Shown: positions 15,496-23,331, numbered from the stretch's first letter. The stretch is 37,141 nt of DNA from Acidimicrobiia bacterium (GCA_040881685.1 JBBECS010000011.1:1-37141), one strand, 5' to 3'. Notes: a model not told the origin generated them from the letters alone. Program-made: numbers and translations.

Positions 15496-15873
15496 ATGGC
15501 CAAGCAACGCCACCTCCGAGCCGGCGACGACCTCACTGACCAGGTCGTCGTCGTGCGCGGTGGCGAGCTCGACGCCGAGGTGCTGCGCGCTGATGCCGAG
15601 CGATACCAGGCGATCTATGGCACCTACGGCCTCTCGGTGTTCGCTGCCCGCGACGCCACCGTCGAGGAGCTCGCCCAGCAGCCTCCCCTGGTGCGTTTCG
15701 AGGTGCTCATCTTGGTGCGCGTCGGGGTGCTGCGCGCCGCCGGATTCCGCCTCGAGCCAACCGGGCGCAACCCGCGGCACTTCACCGTCGCGTTCGACGC
15801 TCTTGACGAGGGAATCGAAGCCCTGCGCGGCTGTGACCACCAGCGCTGGGAGAACCCCTACCATGAACACTGA
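15496..15873 (+). CDS. unknown protein, 125 residues
   Basis: It opens MAKQRHLRAGDDL, with DQVVVVRGGELDAEVLRADAERY, ATVEELAQQPPLVRFEVLILVRVGVLRAAGFRLEPTGR and HFTVAFDALDEGIEAL. There are no membrane segments or signal peptide; it is an alternating alpha/beta pattern, so probably a compact cytoplasmic protein. It is in tight order after the Doc region and just before another small gene, as if all were one transcript with the toxin-antitoxin pair. The family is not recognised and no function is proposed. Confidence 0.6.
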   Translation: MAKQRHLRAGDDLTDQVVVVRGGELDAEVLRADAERYQAIYGTYGLSVFAARDATVEELAQQPPLVRFEVLILVRVGVLRAAGFRLEPTGRNPRHFTVAFDALDEGIEALRGCDHQRWENPYHEH

Positions 15874-15886
15874 GAAGGTGGACCCG

Positions 15887-16132
15887 ATGGACGAACTCGA
15901 CCTCGTCGCCGACCTCAACGCCCAAGACGACGACGGCCTCGGCTGGTCAACGCTCGCCGACGCGCGCGACCCGAGCCGAGTGCGACCCGGAGCGATGCTG
16001 CTCGCCGGCAACCAGTACGGCCAGGCCGTCGTGCGCGTCGTCGCGGTCGACGACGACGGCCAAGTGCACTTCTCGATCCTTCCCGGCCCGGTAGCCAAGA
16101 ACCGCCACCTCCTCGACCACACCGTCGCCTGA
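15887..16132 (+). CDS. unknown small acidic protein
   Basis: An 81-residue protein starting MDELDLVADLNAQDDDGLGW. It has VRPGAMLLAGNQYGQAVVRVVAVDDDGQVHFSILPG, which reads like a small beta-barrel. The ATG at 15887 is preferred because AAGGTGG lies 5 nt upstream; an in-frame ATG at 15863 would overlap the previous gene by 11 bp. It is the last gene of the rightward run that begins with the antitoxin and is followed by a strong hairpin. Not recognised. Confidence 0.55.
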   Translation: MDELDLVADLNAQDDDGLGWSTLADARDPSRVRPGAMLLAGNQYGQAVVRVVAVDDDGQVHFSILPGPVAKNRHLLDHTVA

Positions 16133-16293
16133 GTCAGGACGCTTGCGCGCGGCCATCGATGCCGTGGCGATCACGGCGGCGTCGCGGCCTTCTCGAGTCG
16201 GTGGAAGAGGCCGGTAGAGCAGCAGCACTCCCCCTGCTCAGCGGCCATGAACGTGGGGTCGTCAACCCGAAGAAGAGGTCGTGTGAAGACGCG

Positions 16294-16325
16294 ACCGGAG
16301 GGAGCCGCTTGCGGCTCCCTCCGGT
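16294..16325. terminator. strong terminator hairpin between convergent genes
   Basis: A 15 bp perfect stem ACCGGAGGGAGCCGC sits around a TT turn, in the 228 bp gap between the toxin-antitoxin run and the convergent sigma/membrane gene pair. A second hairpin, GGGGGTT-C-AACCCCC (16341-16355), lies close to the minus-strand stop. One probably serves each side. Confidence 0.75.
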
Positions 16326-16360
16326 TCGTGTGAGCTGTCAGGGGGTTCAACCCCCGGGTG

Positions 16361-17035
16361 TCAGGGTCGGTGGCTCAGGCCGTCATCTGCTTGGCTGGGC
16401 GTGCTGACCGGGACCGACGGGGGCACGTCGGCGCCGGGGTGGTCATCGCCAGCCTGGCTCTTGCCGTCGCTGGCCGCGTCGGAGATCTCGGCGCCCTTGT
16501 CGACGCCGGTGGCGTCAGTCTCGGTGGCGAGTCCGGAGATCTCCGCACCCTTGCCGCTGTTCTCGTCGCCCTGGCCAGCGTCGTCGGGCGGGATGCTGGT
16601 GGGCGTGTGCTCGCCGGCCTTGGAGTGGCCGTCCGAAGCGTCGTTGGGGCTGGGAACCAAATCGATAGCGCCAGCCACGGCCAGGCTACCGACGAGGCTG
16701 AGACAGCTCACGGTGACGGCGACCAGGATCCTCTTGGGGGAGCGGACCTTGCGGGGCATCGATGACCTCCGAGATGGGGGGCTGGGGGAGGACGCGATGG
16801 CTGTTGCGATGCCCGCCACGGCACGGGACTCGTTCTCGAGCTCGGCCTTCGTTGGCTGTTGGGTCAGAGCGCCGATCACCCGAGCGACGTCCCGATAGGC
16901 GGGTGGAGCGTCGTCGGGGGGTAGCGCCTGGCCCATGAGGCCATTGGCCGTGTGCTCGTCGAGGGCGAGTTGGTCCGAGCCGAAGGGGAATCGCAGCATT
17001 CGCATCTCAGGAGGAAGAGCGTCGGGTGACGTCAT
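16361..17035 (-). CDS. single-pass membrane protein, putative anti-sigma partner
   Basis: A 224-residue protein. The soluble N-terminal part of ~100 residues contains PPAYRDVARVIGALTQQPT, typical of proteins encoded after actinobacterial ECF sigma factors. One membrane segment lies near 105-127 (ILVAVTVSCLSLVGSLAVAGA) after a basic stretch. An acidic Gly/Ser/Pro-rich outer region holds two copies of KGAEIS. Its ATG overlaps the sigma factor stop (ATGA), so the two are co-translated. The anti-sigma role is inferred from position and topology; no classical zinc (HxxxCxxC) anti-sigma motif is visible. Confidence 0.65.
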   Translation of the reverse strand: MTSPDALPPEMRMLRFPFGSDQLALDEHTANGLMGQALPPDDAPPAYRDVARVIGALTQQPTKAELENESRAVAGIATAIASSPSPPSRRSSMPRKVRSPKRILVAVTVSCLSLVGSLAVAGAIDLVPSPNDASDGHSKAGEHTPTSIPPDDAGQGDENSGKGAEISGLATETDATGVDKGAEISDAASDGKSQAGDDHPGADVPPSVPVSTPSQADDGLSHRP

Positions 17036-17601
17036 CGCGTTACACCTCTGGGCTGGAGCTCAGGACGCCCGAGCCGCTCGGCCAGGCGCCGCAACCCTCG
17101 GTGTTGGAGCACCCGCACCGTTCCGGGGCGCTTTCCGAGGATCGAAGCGACCTGCGTCGCGTCGAGTCCGCCGAGTACGCGCAGCAAGATGACCTCGGCC
17201 TGATCGGGTGGCAATGTGCCTACGAGGGCGAGCGCCGCGTCGGTGTCGAGGTTCTGCATCACTGCACTTGCTGCGTCGTCCGGGGTTGCGCTCTCGGGGA
17301 GCTGGTCGGGCGCGACTGGTCTCGCCGGTCGTCGCGCGGCGTGACGTCGCCAGTCGAGGAGGCGATGCCGGGCGATCGTGAACAGCCAAGCCCGGAACTC
17401 CATCTCGTTGCCGCGGAACCGGTGCAGGTCGCGGGCGGCCTGGAGCCATGTCTCGGACTCGATGTCCTCGGCGGCGCCCGGTTCCACGCCGCGCAAGTAC
17501 CGCAACAGCGGCGGATGCAGATCACGCCAGAGGACGGCGACTGCCCACTCCTGGCTGTCTTGTGCCGCGGCGAGCAGGTCGCCGAACTCCCAGCCGATCA
17601 A
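17032..17601 (-). CDS. ECF-type RNA polymerase sigma-70 factor
   Basis: A 189-residue two-domain sigma factor. Region 2 runs LHPPLLRYLRGVEPGAAEDIESETWLQAARDL to FRAWLFTIARHRLLDWRR. Region 4 has LPPDQAEVILLRVLGGLDATQVASILGKRPGTVRVLQHRGLRRL, with a clear helix-turn-helix. It would redirect RNA polymerase to a small regulon. The TTG start at 17601 follows GGAGG at correct spacing. It is the first gene of a two-gene operon with the membrane protein next to it and starts about 95 bp from att arm R4. Confidence 0.9.
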   Translation of the reverse strand: MIGWEFGDLLAAAQDSQEWAVAVLWRDLHPPLLRYLRGVEPGAAEDIESETWLQAARDLHRFRGNEMEFRAWLFTIARHRLLDWRRHAARRPARPVAPDQLPESATPDDAASAVMQNLDTDAALALVGTLPPDQAEVILLRVLGGLDATQVASILGKRPGTVRVLQHRGLRRLAERLGRPELQPRGVTR

Positions 17602-17695
17602 CTTGCCTCCGGGTTATCTGTTCTTCGGAGCCTGGAAGAGAACCTGAGCAATGCGCGCGGCCAGAAGCGCTCGTTCGTGGCCGCGAGTCGCAGTT

Positions 17696-17826
17696 GTCAT
17701 CGAAGTTGTCACCAGTGGAGACGAACTCAGGGCACCTCGGCGCACGCCACGGCACTCTACGCACTGAGCGCCGAACTCAGGACCACGCCGGGTGCCTCAA
17801 CGGGTCTCGGCGGTGACTTGTCAAGA
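17696..17826 (+). repeat. att arm R4 (131 bp)
   Basis: GTCATC-N6-GTCACCAGTGG, CGAACTCAGGGC, then CCGAACTCAGGACCAC, CTCAACGGGTCTCG and CTTGTCAAG, in the same order and spacing as R2 and R3. With the tRNA fragment and poly-C region it accounts for the gene-free 17602-18101. Confidence 0.85.
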
Positions 17827-17871
17827 CTCATAACCCGAAGGTCACGGGTTCAAATCCCGCCCCCGCCACCA
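17827..17871 (+). other. tRNA-fMet 3' fragment, att copy 4 (variant T stem)
   Basis: 45 nt from CTCATAA to CCA without a tRNA 5' half. The T stem reads ACGGG/CCCGC instead of GTGGG/CCCAC: the T-A pair at positions 50/64 has become C-G, a pair-preserving change, while position 49 is G to A. This suggests it came from a different functional tRNA allele, not by decay of the local one. Confidence 0.85.
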
Positions 17872-17893
17872 TCGAAGAAGCAGGTCAGGGGCC

Positions 17894-17920
17894 GGGGGGG
17901 AGCCCCCCCCCCCCCCCCCC
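17894..17920 (+). other. G7-AG-C18 homopolymer tract
   Basis: A run of seven G, then AG, then eighteen C occupies the place where the other units have a terminator hairpin. G7 can pair with part of the C run. A tract this long is prone to slippage or to assembly error, so its length should be treated with caution. It is not inside a gene; the cupin starts about 180 bp on. Confidence 0.75.
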
Positions 17921-18101
17921 TCTGCGCGAGGTGGCGCACTTCTAAGCGATCTTCTAACGGGCGCTCTGAGCCGGGCAGGGCTGCGTCTTTGACTGTTCGC
18001 GTCGACACCGCTTAACTCGCACCGGGGTTGCACGGTCGAACCGGCTGCGAGCCCAGAACGGATCGAGTCGGCTCGACCATGCCGACAGCTGAGGGGGAAC
18101 C

Positions 18102-18461
18102 ATGGCGGGAACCACGAAGAAGAGCTTCGACGCACCGGACGAGACACGCAGCCCCGACAAGACGAAGCTCGATGTCGTCGCGTTGGGCTCAAGGAAGGCT
18201 GCGCGTGCGACGCTCCAGCCGGGGTGGCGGTGGTCCGAGTGCATCAAGCCGGTCGCCGGGACCGACACGTGTGAAACCCATCACGTCGGCACGGTCGTCT
18301 CCGGACAGATGCACGTCGTCCACGACGACGGGTCGGAGATGGACATCGGTGCCGGCGACGCCTATGTGATCGAACCTGGCCATGATGCCTGGGTCGTTGG
18401 TGACGAGCCGTTTGTGGGTTTCGAGTTCGACAGCGGCGCTGCGGGTACCTACGCGCGCTAA
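18102..18461 (+). CDS. cupin-domain protein
   Basis: A 119-residue small beta-barrel protein. The cupin motif 1 region is ETHHVGTVVSGQMHVVHDDG and motif 2 is GDAYVIEPGHDAWVVGDEP. This gives His residues suited to a metal site, although the first motif is looser than the classical G(X)5HXH. It could be a small metal-dependent enzyme or a sensor; the substrate is unknown. It is the only gene of the unit between att copies 4 and 5, a one-gene cargo of about 0.8 kb. The ATG at 18102 with GAGGGGGAACC upstream is a good start. Confidence 0.85.
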   Translation: MAGTTKKSFDAPDETRSPDKTKLDVVALGSRKAARATLQPGWRWSECIKPVAGTDTCETHHVGTVVSGQMHVVHDDGSEMDIGAGDAYVIEPGHDAWVVGDEPFVGFEFDSGAAGTYAR

Positions 18462-18545
18462 GTGCAGAACCCAAAGACGTTCGTCAGCCCAGGCCTCTTG
18501 GCGACTGAAGGTGCTTGAAGCCACCAGTCCATGACCCGCGCAATC

Positions 18546-18588
18546 CATGAACCGCGCCCCCCTCGAGCACCCCGACGGGCGCGGTTTC
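18546..18588 (+). terminator. possible terminator after cupin gene
   Basis: A 10 bp stem AACCGCGCCC / GGGCGCGGTT has a long loop and ends in TTTCC, about 85 bp after the cupin stop and just before arm R5. Confidence 0.45.
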
Positions 18589-18599
18589 CAGCGCGGCCT

Positions 18600-18651
18600 G
18601 TCACCGAATTTGTCACCAGTGGGGACGAACTCGGGGCACCTGGACGCACGT
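18600..18651 (+). repeat. att arm R5, shortened (52 bp)
   Basis: GTCACC-N6-GTCACCAGTGG and CGAACTCGGGGC match the left part of R2-R4. It then jumps to ACGCACGT and directly to the CTCATAA core, missing about 80 bp including the second ACTCAGGG block and CTTGTCAAG. The deletion probably inactivates the site. R5 and what surrounds it fill 18462-18798. Confidence 0.8.
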
Positions 18652-18696
18652 CTCATAACCCGAAGGTCGTGGGTTCAAATCCCACCCCCGCCATCA
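18652..18696 (+). other. tRNA-fMet 3' fragment, att copy 5
   Basis: 45 nt, identical to copy 1 except that the terminal ACCA reads ATCA. No 5' half. It is the last clear copy in the window. Confidence 0.88.
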
Positions 18697-18711
18697 TCGA
18701 AGCAACAGCAG

Positions 18712-18738
18712 AGGCCCCGAACCACGAGTTCGGGGCCT
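18712..18738 (+). terminator. hairpin after att copy 5
   Basis: A perfect 11 bp stem AGGCCCCGAAC closes a 5 nt loop (CACGA) and ends in TTCC, 15 nt after the tRNA fragment. It has the same placement as the hairpins after copies 1-3. Confidence 0.75.
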
Positions 18739-18798
18739 TCCTGTTGGTGCGAATAGTTGTTGCGGGCTGCTTGACTGGCTGGCGCGAGGGGGTCGGGG

Positions 18799-21708
18799 AT
18801 GGTCGAGCTGCCGACAGGGACGGTGACGTTCCTGTTCACCGACATCGCGGAATCGCGGCGGCGCTGGGAGGAAGCGCCGACCGACATGGCCGAGGCGCTG
18901 CGTGTGCACGACGCCATCGTGCGGAACGCGATCGAACGCAACGGTGGCTTCGTGTTCGGCACCGGCGGCGACGGGATGCGCGCGGTGTTCTCGACGCCCG
19001 CCGAGGCGGCCGCGGCGGCGAGCGAGTCCCAGGAGCAGCTGTACGACCGCGGCGCCGTCGATGTCGCGGTCCGCATGGCCCTGCACACTGCTGAGGCGAC
19101 CGACCGCGACGGGAGCTACGCCGGCAGCGAGGTGAACCGCGCCGCGCGGTTGCTGTCGCTCGGGCACGGCGGCCAGGTGCTCGTCTCGGACGCGACCGAG
19201 GTGCTGCTGCGCAACCGGGTCGCGCTGCGGCCGCTGGGCGAGCACCGGCTCCGCGGCGCGCGCGGCGCAATGTCGGTGCACCAGCTCGTGACCGACGGGC
19301 TTCCGGCCGACTTCCCGGTGCTCCAGAGCGTCGACCAGTTCACGGGCAACCTCCCGCAGCAGCGGAGCTCACTGGTCGGTCGCGAGCCGCTGGTCGAGGA
19401 GGTCGCCGAGCTCGTGCGGTCGAGCCGTCTCGTCACCCTGACCGGTGTCGGCGGGGTCGGCAAGACGCGACTGGCGCTCGAGGTAGCGGCCGAGCTAGCC
19501 GACGAGTTCCCCGATGGCGTGTGGATGGTCGAGCTGGCATCGGTCGGCGACCCGGCGGCCGTCCCGGCCGCGATCGCGGCCGTGCTGGGCGTCACGCCAC
19601 AGGGCGACGCGCGGCTCATCGATGCGGTGGCCGAGTCGCTCGGCGGTCGGCAGCTGCTCCTCGTCGTCGACAACTGCGAGCACGTCCAGGCCGCGGCGCG
19701 CGCGGCCGTCGCGGCGATGCTCGCCCGCTCCGGCGACGTCAAGCTCCTTGCGACGTCGCGAGAGACCCTCGTGTTCGACGAGGAAGCGGCGCTCACCGTC
19801 GCGCCGCTGGCACTGGACGGGGGCGTTGCCTCGGATGCAGTCACGTTGTTCGTGGACCGCGCCCGCACCGTCCGGGCCGACTTCGGCTTCGACGAGCCGG
19901 AGACCGCGACCGCGGTGATCGAGATCTGCCGAACCCTCGACGGCATCCCACTGGGGATCGAGCTGGCAGCCGCGCGGATGGTGGCCATGAGCGCGGTCGA
20001 GGTCAGGGATCGGCTCGCCGACCGGTTCCGCCTGTTGCAGGGCTCGCAGCCGGGGCCGGATCGCCAGCTCACGCTGGGCCACGCCGTGGAGTGGTCCTAC
20101 GACCTGCTGACCGACGACGAGCGCGAGCTGCTTCGCCAGACGTCGGTGTTCGCGGGTGGCTTCGATCTCACGAGCATCTGCGCGGTGGTCGACGCCGCCG
20201 ACGACGTCGACGTGCTGCGCCTGCTCGACTCGTTGGTCCGCAAGTCGCTCGTCGTCGCCGACCACAGCGGCACGCGCACCCGGTACGGCCTCTTCGAGAC
20301 CATCCGCCAGTTCGCGAATGACCGGTTGGCCGAGGCGGGCTCGCTCGAGCCGGCCCGTGATCGCCACGCCGAGTACTTCGCGCGGGAGGCGACGGCTCGG
20401 TGGGAGCACTGGGACGGCCCCGGATGGCGCGCCGCGGTCGATTGGGTCGAGGTGGAGCTGGGCAACCTGCGATCGGGCTACCGGTGGAGCGCGGGGCGCG
20501 GTGAGCTGGAGGCGGCGACCGACATCGCCGCGCACGCTGCGCTGATGGGCTTCTCGGTGCAGCTGTTCGAGACGCTGGCATGGGCCGAGGAGCTGCTCGA
20601 GCCCGCGGCCGCGGCCGATGTGCGCCGGCTCCCTCGCCTCTACACCGCGGCCGGATACGCATGCTTCGCGGGGAGAGCGGAGTCAGCGCGTGCGAACGCA
20701 CACCGGGCGACCGAACTGGAGGACGACCCCCACTACGACGCGTGCGAACCCGGCTACGCGTCGTTCATCGAGGCGTTGGCGAGCGTGTACTGCGGCGACC
20801 TCGACCGCTACGTCGAGCTCACCGGCGCGGTGGCAGAGCGGTACGGGAGCGACCGCGGCTACGCCATCGCCTCCTATGTGGACGGTCTCCAGTCGTGCGG
20901 CCAGATCGAGGAGGCGCTCGCGCTCGCCGAGAAATCGATCACGGTGGCACGATCGCTGGGCAACCCCTATTGGATCTCGTACGCGCTCTGGATCACGGGG
21001 ATGGCGTTCGCCAAGGCCGACGTGCGCCGCGCGTTCGCGGCATGGGACGAGGGCGTCGACTTCGTGCGTGAGCACCGCGTGCAGTTCTTCGAGGGCTTCC
21101 TCGCACGCGACGCCGGCCGTCTGCACACCTCCGACGGCGAGCCTGAAACCGCGCTGGTGCTGTTCGCCGAGGCCATCGCCGCGTTTCAGCGCGCGGGCAA
21201 CGTGCCGCAGCTGATCATCACCCTGGCGAGCGTACCGGCGCTGTTCGAACGGCTCGACCGCCTCGTACCGGCGGCGACGCTGCTCGGCGCGCTGTCGCGC
21301 GAGCCGTCGAGCCTGCATCACGTGCCCGAGCTCGGCGAGCTCGGCGACCGGGTCGGCCGCAAGCTCGGCGCGACACGCGCCGCGGAGCTGGAGACGGTGG
21401 GTGCCGGGTTCGACCTCGGCGCCGCGGCCGCGTACGCGCGTCGACAGATCGATGTCGCGCGCCGCGACCCGGACCCACGGGCGCGCCAGGCGCGGCCCGG
21501 CGGCCTGAGCCGGCGGGAGCTGGAGGTGCTGCGACTCGTGGCCGACGGCCGGACCTCGGGCGAGATCGCCACGCAGCTCTTCATCTCACCGAGGACGGCG
21601 GAGCACCACGTGCAGCACATCTACACGAAGATCGGCGTCTCCAGCCGCGCCGCGGCAACCCGTTGGGCCGTCCAGCACCAGGTGGTCGACGGACCCGACG
21701 GAGCGTAG
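18799..21708 (+). CDS. class III cyclase + NB-ARC ATPase + LuxR regulator
   Basis: A 969-residue multidomain regulator. The N-terminal cyclase homology domain has [13 protein letters not shown] and [11 protein letters not shown]. The NB-ARC ATPase has GVGGVGKTR near 216-226, [10 protein letters not shown] and [15 protein letters not shown] long TPR-like helical region follows, then a C-terminal LuxR helix-turn-helix from about 905 ([36 protein letters not shown]). This is the full Rv0386/Rv1358/Rv2488c-type architecture. It probably integrates a ligand or nucleotide signal and activates neighbouring genes; the next two genes are candidate targets. It is a paralogue of the protein at 10323 in another unit, which lacks the HTH. 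The ATG at 18799 has GGGGGTCGGGG upstream. Confidence 0.9.
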   Translation: MVELPTGTVTFLFTDIAESRRRWEEAPTDMAEALRVHDAIVRNAIERNGGFVFGTGGDGMRAVFSTPAEAAAAASESQEQLYDRGAVDVAVRMALHTAEATDRDGSYAGSEVNRAARLLSLGHGGQVLVSDATEVLLRNRVALRPLGEHRLRGARGAMSVHQLVTDGLPADFPVLQSVDQFTGNLPQQRSSLVGREPLVEEVAELVRSSRLVTLTGVGGVGKTRLALEVAAELADEFPDGVWMVELASVGDPAAVPAAIAAVLGVTPQGDARLIDAVAESLGGRQLLLVVDNCEHVQAAARAAVAAMLARSGDVKLLATSRETLVFDEEAALTVAPLALDGGVASDAVTLFVDRARTVRADFGFDEPETATAVIEICRTLDGIPLGIELAAARMVAMSAVEVRDRLADRFRLLQGSQPGPDRQLTLGHAVEWSYDLLTDDERELLRQTSVFAGGFDLTSICAVVDAADDVDVLRLLDSLVRKSLVVADHSGTRTRYGLFETIRQFANDRLAEAGSLEPARDRHAEYFAREATARWEHWDGPGWRAAVDWVEVELGNLRSGYRWSAGRGELEAATDIAAHAALMGFSVQLFETLAWAEELLEPAAAADVRRLPRLYTAAGYACFAGRAESARANAHRATELEDDPHYDACEPGYASFIEALASVYCGDLDRYVELTGAVAERYGSDRGYAIASYVDGLQSCGQIEEALALAEKSITVARSLGNPYWISYALWITGMAFAKADVRRAFAAWDEGVDFVREHRVQFFEGFLARDAGRLHTSDGEPETALVLFAEAIAAFQRAGNVPQLIITLASVPALFERLDRLVPAATLLGALSREPSSLHHVPELGELGDRVGRKLGATRAAELETVGAGFDLGAAAAYARRQIDVARRDPDPRARQARPGGLSRRELEVLRLVADGRTSGEIATQLFISPRTAEHHVQHIYTKIGVSSRAAATRWAVQHQVVDGPDGA

Positions 21709-21737
21709 GGAGGCCGAGCCCCTTTCATCGGGAAATG

Positions 21738-21749
21738 GGTAGGTCTACC
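21738..21749. promoter_or_regulatory. possible regulator site upstream of 21853
   Basis: A short inverted repeat GGTAG-GT-CTACC in the 144 bp gap between the LuxR-type regulator and the small gene at 21853. The position is right for an activator site, but the arms are only 5 bp. Confidence 0.3.
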
Positions 21750-21852
21750 GATGCCGCAGAGACAGCCGATCCGGAGAATCCCCTGTGACGCCGACCGAAC
21801 CCGGCTGGCGCGAAGCGGATCCACAGCGATCCATGCACAAAGGGGAACATCC

Positions 21853-22125
21853 ATGATCCTGGCCACGACGACAGTCAAGGACGTCGACCACTTCCTGGAC
21901 GTCTTCGGCACGAAGGGCGCCGAGAAGCGTGCGCTCCACGGCTCGAAGGGCGCCACCGTGTTCCGCGACCCCACGGAGGACAACCGCGTCTGGGCGCTCT
22001 TCGACTGGGATGAGCAGGGCTGGGCCGCCTTCGTCTCCGACCCCGACGTGCCGCCGATCCTCGCGGACGCCGGCCACCTCGGGAAGCCGGAGGCCGCGCT
22101 GCTCCTCGGCTCCTACGGGGCATGA
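21853..22125 (+). CDS. small unknown protein (ferredoxin-like fold suspected)
   Basis: A 90-residue cytoplasmic protein starting MILATTTVKDVDHFLDVFG. It has ATVFRDPTEDNRVWALFDWDEQGWAAFVSDP, a pattern of alternating strands and helices like small dimeric alpha/beta-barrel proteins of the monooxygenase/stress type. No catalytic motif is apparent. The ATG at 21853 is preceded by AAAGGGGAAC. It is followed 10 bp later by the ligand-binding protein with GAGGAGG, so the two are an operon probably controlled by the LuxR-type regulator upstream. Confidence 0.6.
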   Translation: MILATTTVKDVDHFLDVFGTKGAEKRALHGSKGATVFRDPTEDNRVWALFDWDEQGWAAFVSDPDVPPILADAGHLGKPEAALLLGSYGA

Positions 22126-22135
22126 GGAGGCCACG

Positions 22136-23254
22136 ATGACCAGCGCGATCAACCGCTCGGCCCGGGTGGGCCTCGTCACCGACCAGACCGGTGCTCTCTC
22201 CTTCATGGGCATCGCCAACGTCAACGTCGCCAAGATGGTGATCGACGACATCAATGCACGGGGCGGCCTGCTCGGCCGGCCCATCGAGCTGTTCGTCGAG
22301 GACAGCGCGACCGACGACGACGTCGCGGCAGCCGCCGCGGCGAAGCTCGTCGGTGCGGACGTCGACGTCGTCGTCGGTGGCATCTACAGCTCCACTCGCC
22401 AGGCCATCAAGGGATCGGTGGTCGACGAGGCGGAGAAGCTCTACCTCTACCCGGAGCAGTACGAGGGTCAGGAGTGTCACCCCCTGATCTTCTGCACCGG
22501 TCCGGTGCCCGCCCAGCAGATCGACCCGTTCTTCCCGTGGCTCATGCAGGAGACGGGTGCGAAGACCTTCTATCTGCCGTCGGCCGACTACATCTGGCCG
22601 CACACGCTGAACAGGAGGGTCCGTGAAGTCGTGACCGCCCGCGGCGGTGCGATCGTCGGCGAGGAGTACTTCCCGCTCGATCACACCCACTACGAGCACG
22701 TGGTCGACGACATCATGGCGAGTGGTGCGGAGGTCGTGTTCAACACGATCGTCCCGCCGGGGCTGACGCCCTTCCTCGAGCAGCTGCACCGTGCGGGGTT
22801 CACGCGTCGAGGTGGGACGATCGTCTGCACCTACTTCGACGAGAACTTCCTGAACCTCGTGCCGGCCGAGCAGGTCGAGGGCCTGTACGGGTGCCTCGAC
22901 TACTACCGCGCGGTCGACGACCCGTTCAGCATCGAGCTCCTCAACCGGTATGAAGCGCGTTACCCGGGGAGCGCGATGTTCACGGCGGGGAGCGCGTGCA
23001 CGGGCACCTACCGGGCGCTCAAGCTCTGGGCGGCCGCCGTCACCGAAGCGGGGTCGCTCGACCAGGGCGACGTCATCGGAGCGCTCGACCATGCCCGGAT
23101 CGCGGACGGGCCGGGAGGCCCCGCCGAGATGGTGCCGGGTCAGCACCACGTGCGGATGAACATGTACATCGCCCGGTCGGAGGGCGGCACGTTCAAGGTG
23201 GTGGAGAACCTCGGTCACATCGACCCGAAGGAGTGCGAGGTCGGGCGGGCCTGA
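22136..23254 (+). CDS. AmiC/UrtA-like ligand-binding protein without signal peptide
   Basis: A 372-residue periplasmic-binding-protein-fold (Peripla_BP_5/6 type) protein. VGLVTDQTGALSFMGIANVNVAKMVIDDINARGGLLGRPIELF, VVGGIYSS and FTAGSACTGTYRALKLWAAAV are typical of urea/amide receptors. It has no signal peptide or lipobox: the fold starts at about residue 10. No permease or ATPase is adjacent, so it resembles cytoplasmic sensors such as AmiC more than a transporter component. Lying after a cyclase/ATPase/LuxR regulator, it may be the ligand sensor of that system. The ligand is unknown, perhaps a small amide or urea compound. Confidence 0.78.
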   Translation: MTSAINRSARVGLVTDQTGALSFMGIANVNVAKMVIDDINARGGLLGRPIELFVEDSATDDDVAAAAAAKLVGADVDVVVGGIYSSTRQAIKGSVVDEAEKLYLYPEQYEGQECHPLIFCTGPVPAQQIDPFFPWLMQETGAKTFYLPSADYIWPHTLNRRVREVVTARGGAIVGEEYFPLDHTHYEHVVDDIMASGAEVVFNTIVPPGLTPFLEQLHRAGFTRRGGTIVCTYFDENFLNLVPAEQVEGLYGCLDYYRAVDDPFSIELLNRYEARYPGSAMFTAGSACTGTYRALKLWAAAVTEAGSLDQGDVIGALDHARIADGPGGPAEMVPGQHHVRMNMYIARSEGGTFKVVENLGHIDPKECEVGRA

Positions 23255-23290
23255 CCGGCTCCACGGTCACCACCGCAAAGCAACCAGACA

Positions 23291-23331
23291 GCAGGTCAGG
23301 GGCCCCGGGCGACGAGCTCGGGGCCTCCCTG
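23291..23331 (+). terminator. terminator hairpin and possible sixth unit boundary
   Basis: An imperfect hairpin GCAGG..AGGGGCCCCGGGC / GCTCGGGGCCTCCCTGC, 37 bp after the ligand-binding gene. Its left arm shares 15 consecutive bases (23290-23304) with the segment after att copy 4 (17879-17893), and GTCACCACCGCAAAGC just before recalls GCCACCATC-AAGC at the tRNA ends. It may be the remains of another boundary without its tRNA part. Confidence 0.55.

Noticed and set aside
9606-18696. The regularly recurring modules as a CRISPR array or integron attC array
   Set aside because: The units are kilobases long with genes, the repeat contains a tRNA 3' half, no cas or integron integrase gene is present, and attC-type stem structure is absent.
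18652-18696. The tRNA fragments as functional tRNA genes
   Set aside because: All downstream copies lack the D arm and the 5' acceptor and anticodon strands; only the copy at the window start can belong to a whole gene.
22136-23254. Ligand-binding protein as part of an ABC importer with the DrrAB-like genes downstream
   Set aside because: DrrAB-type systems are exporters and use no binding protein; this one has no signal peptide, and a terminator lies between.
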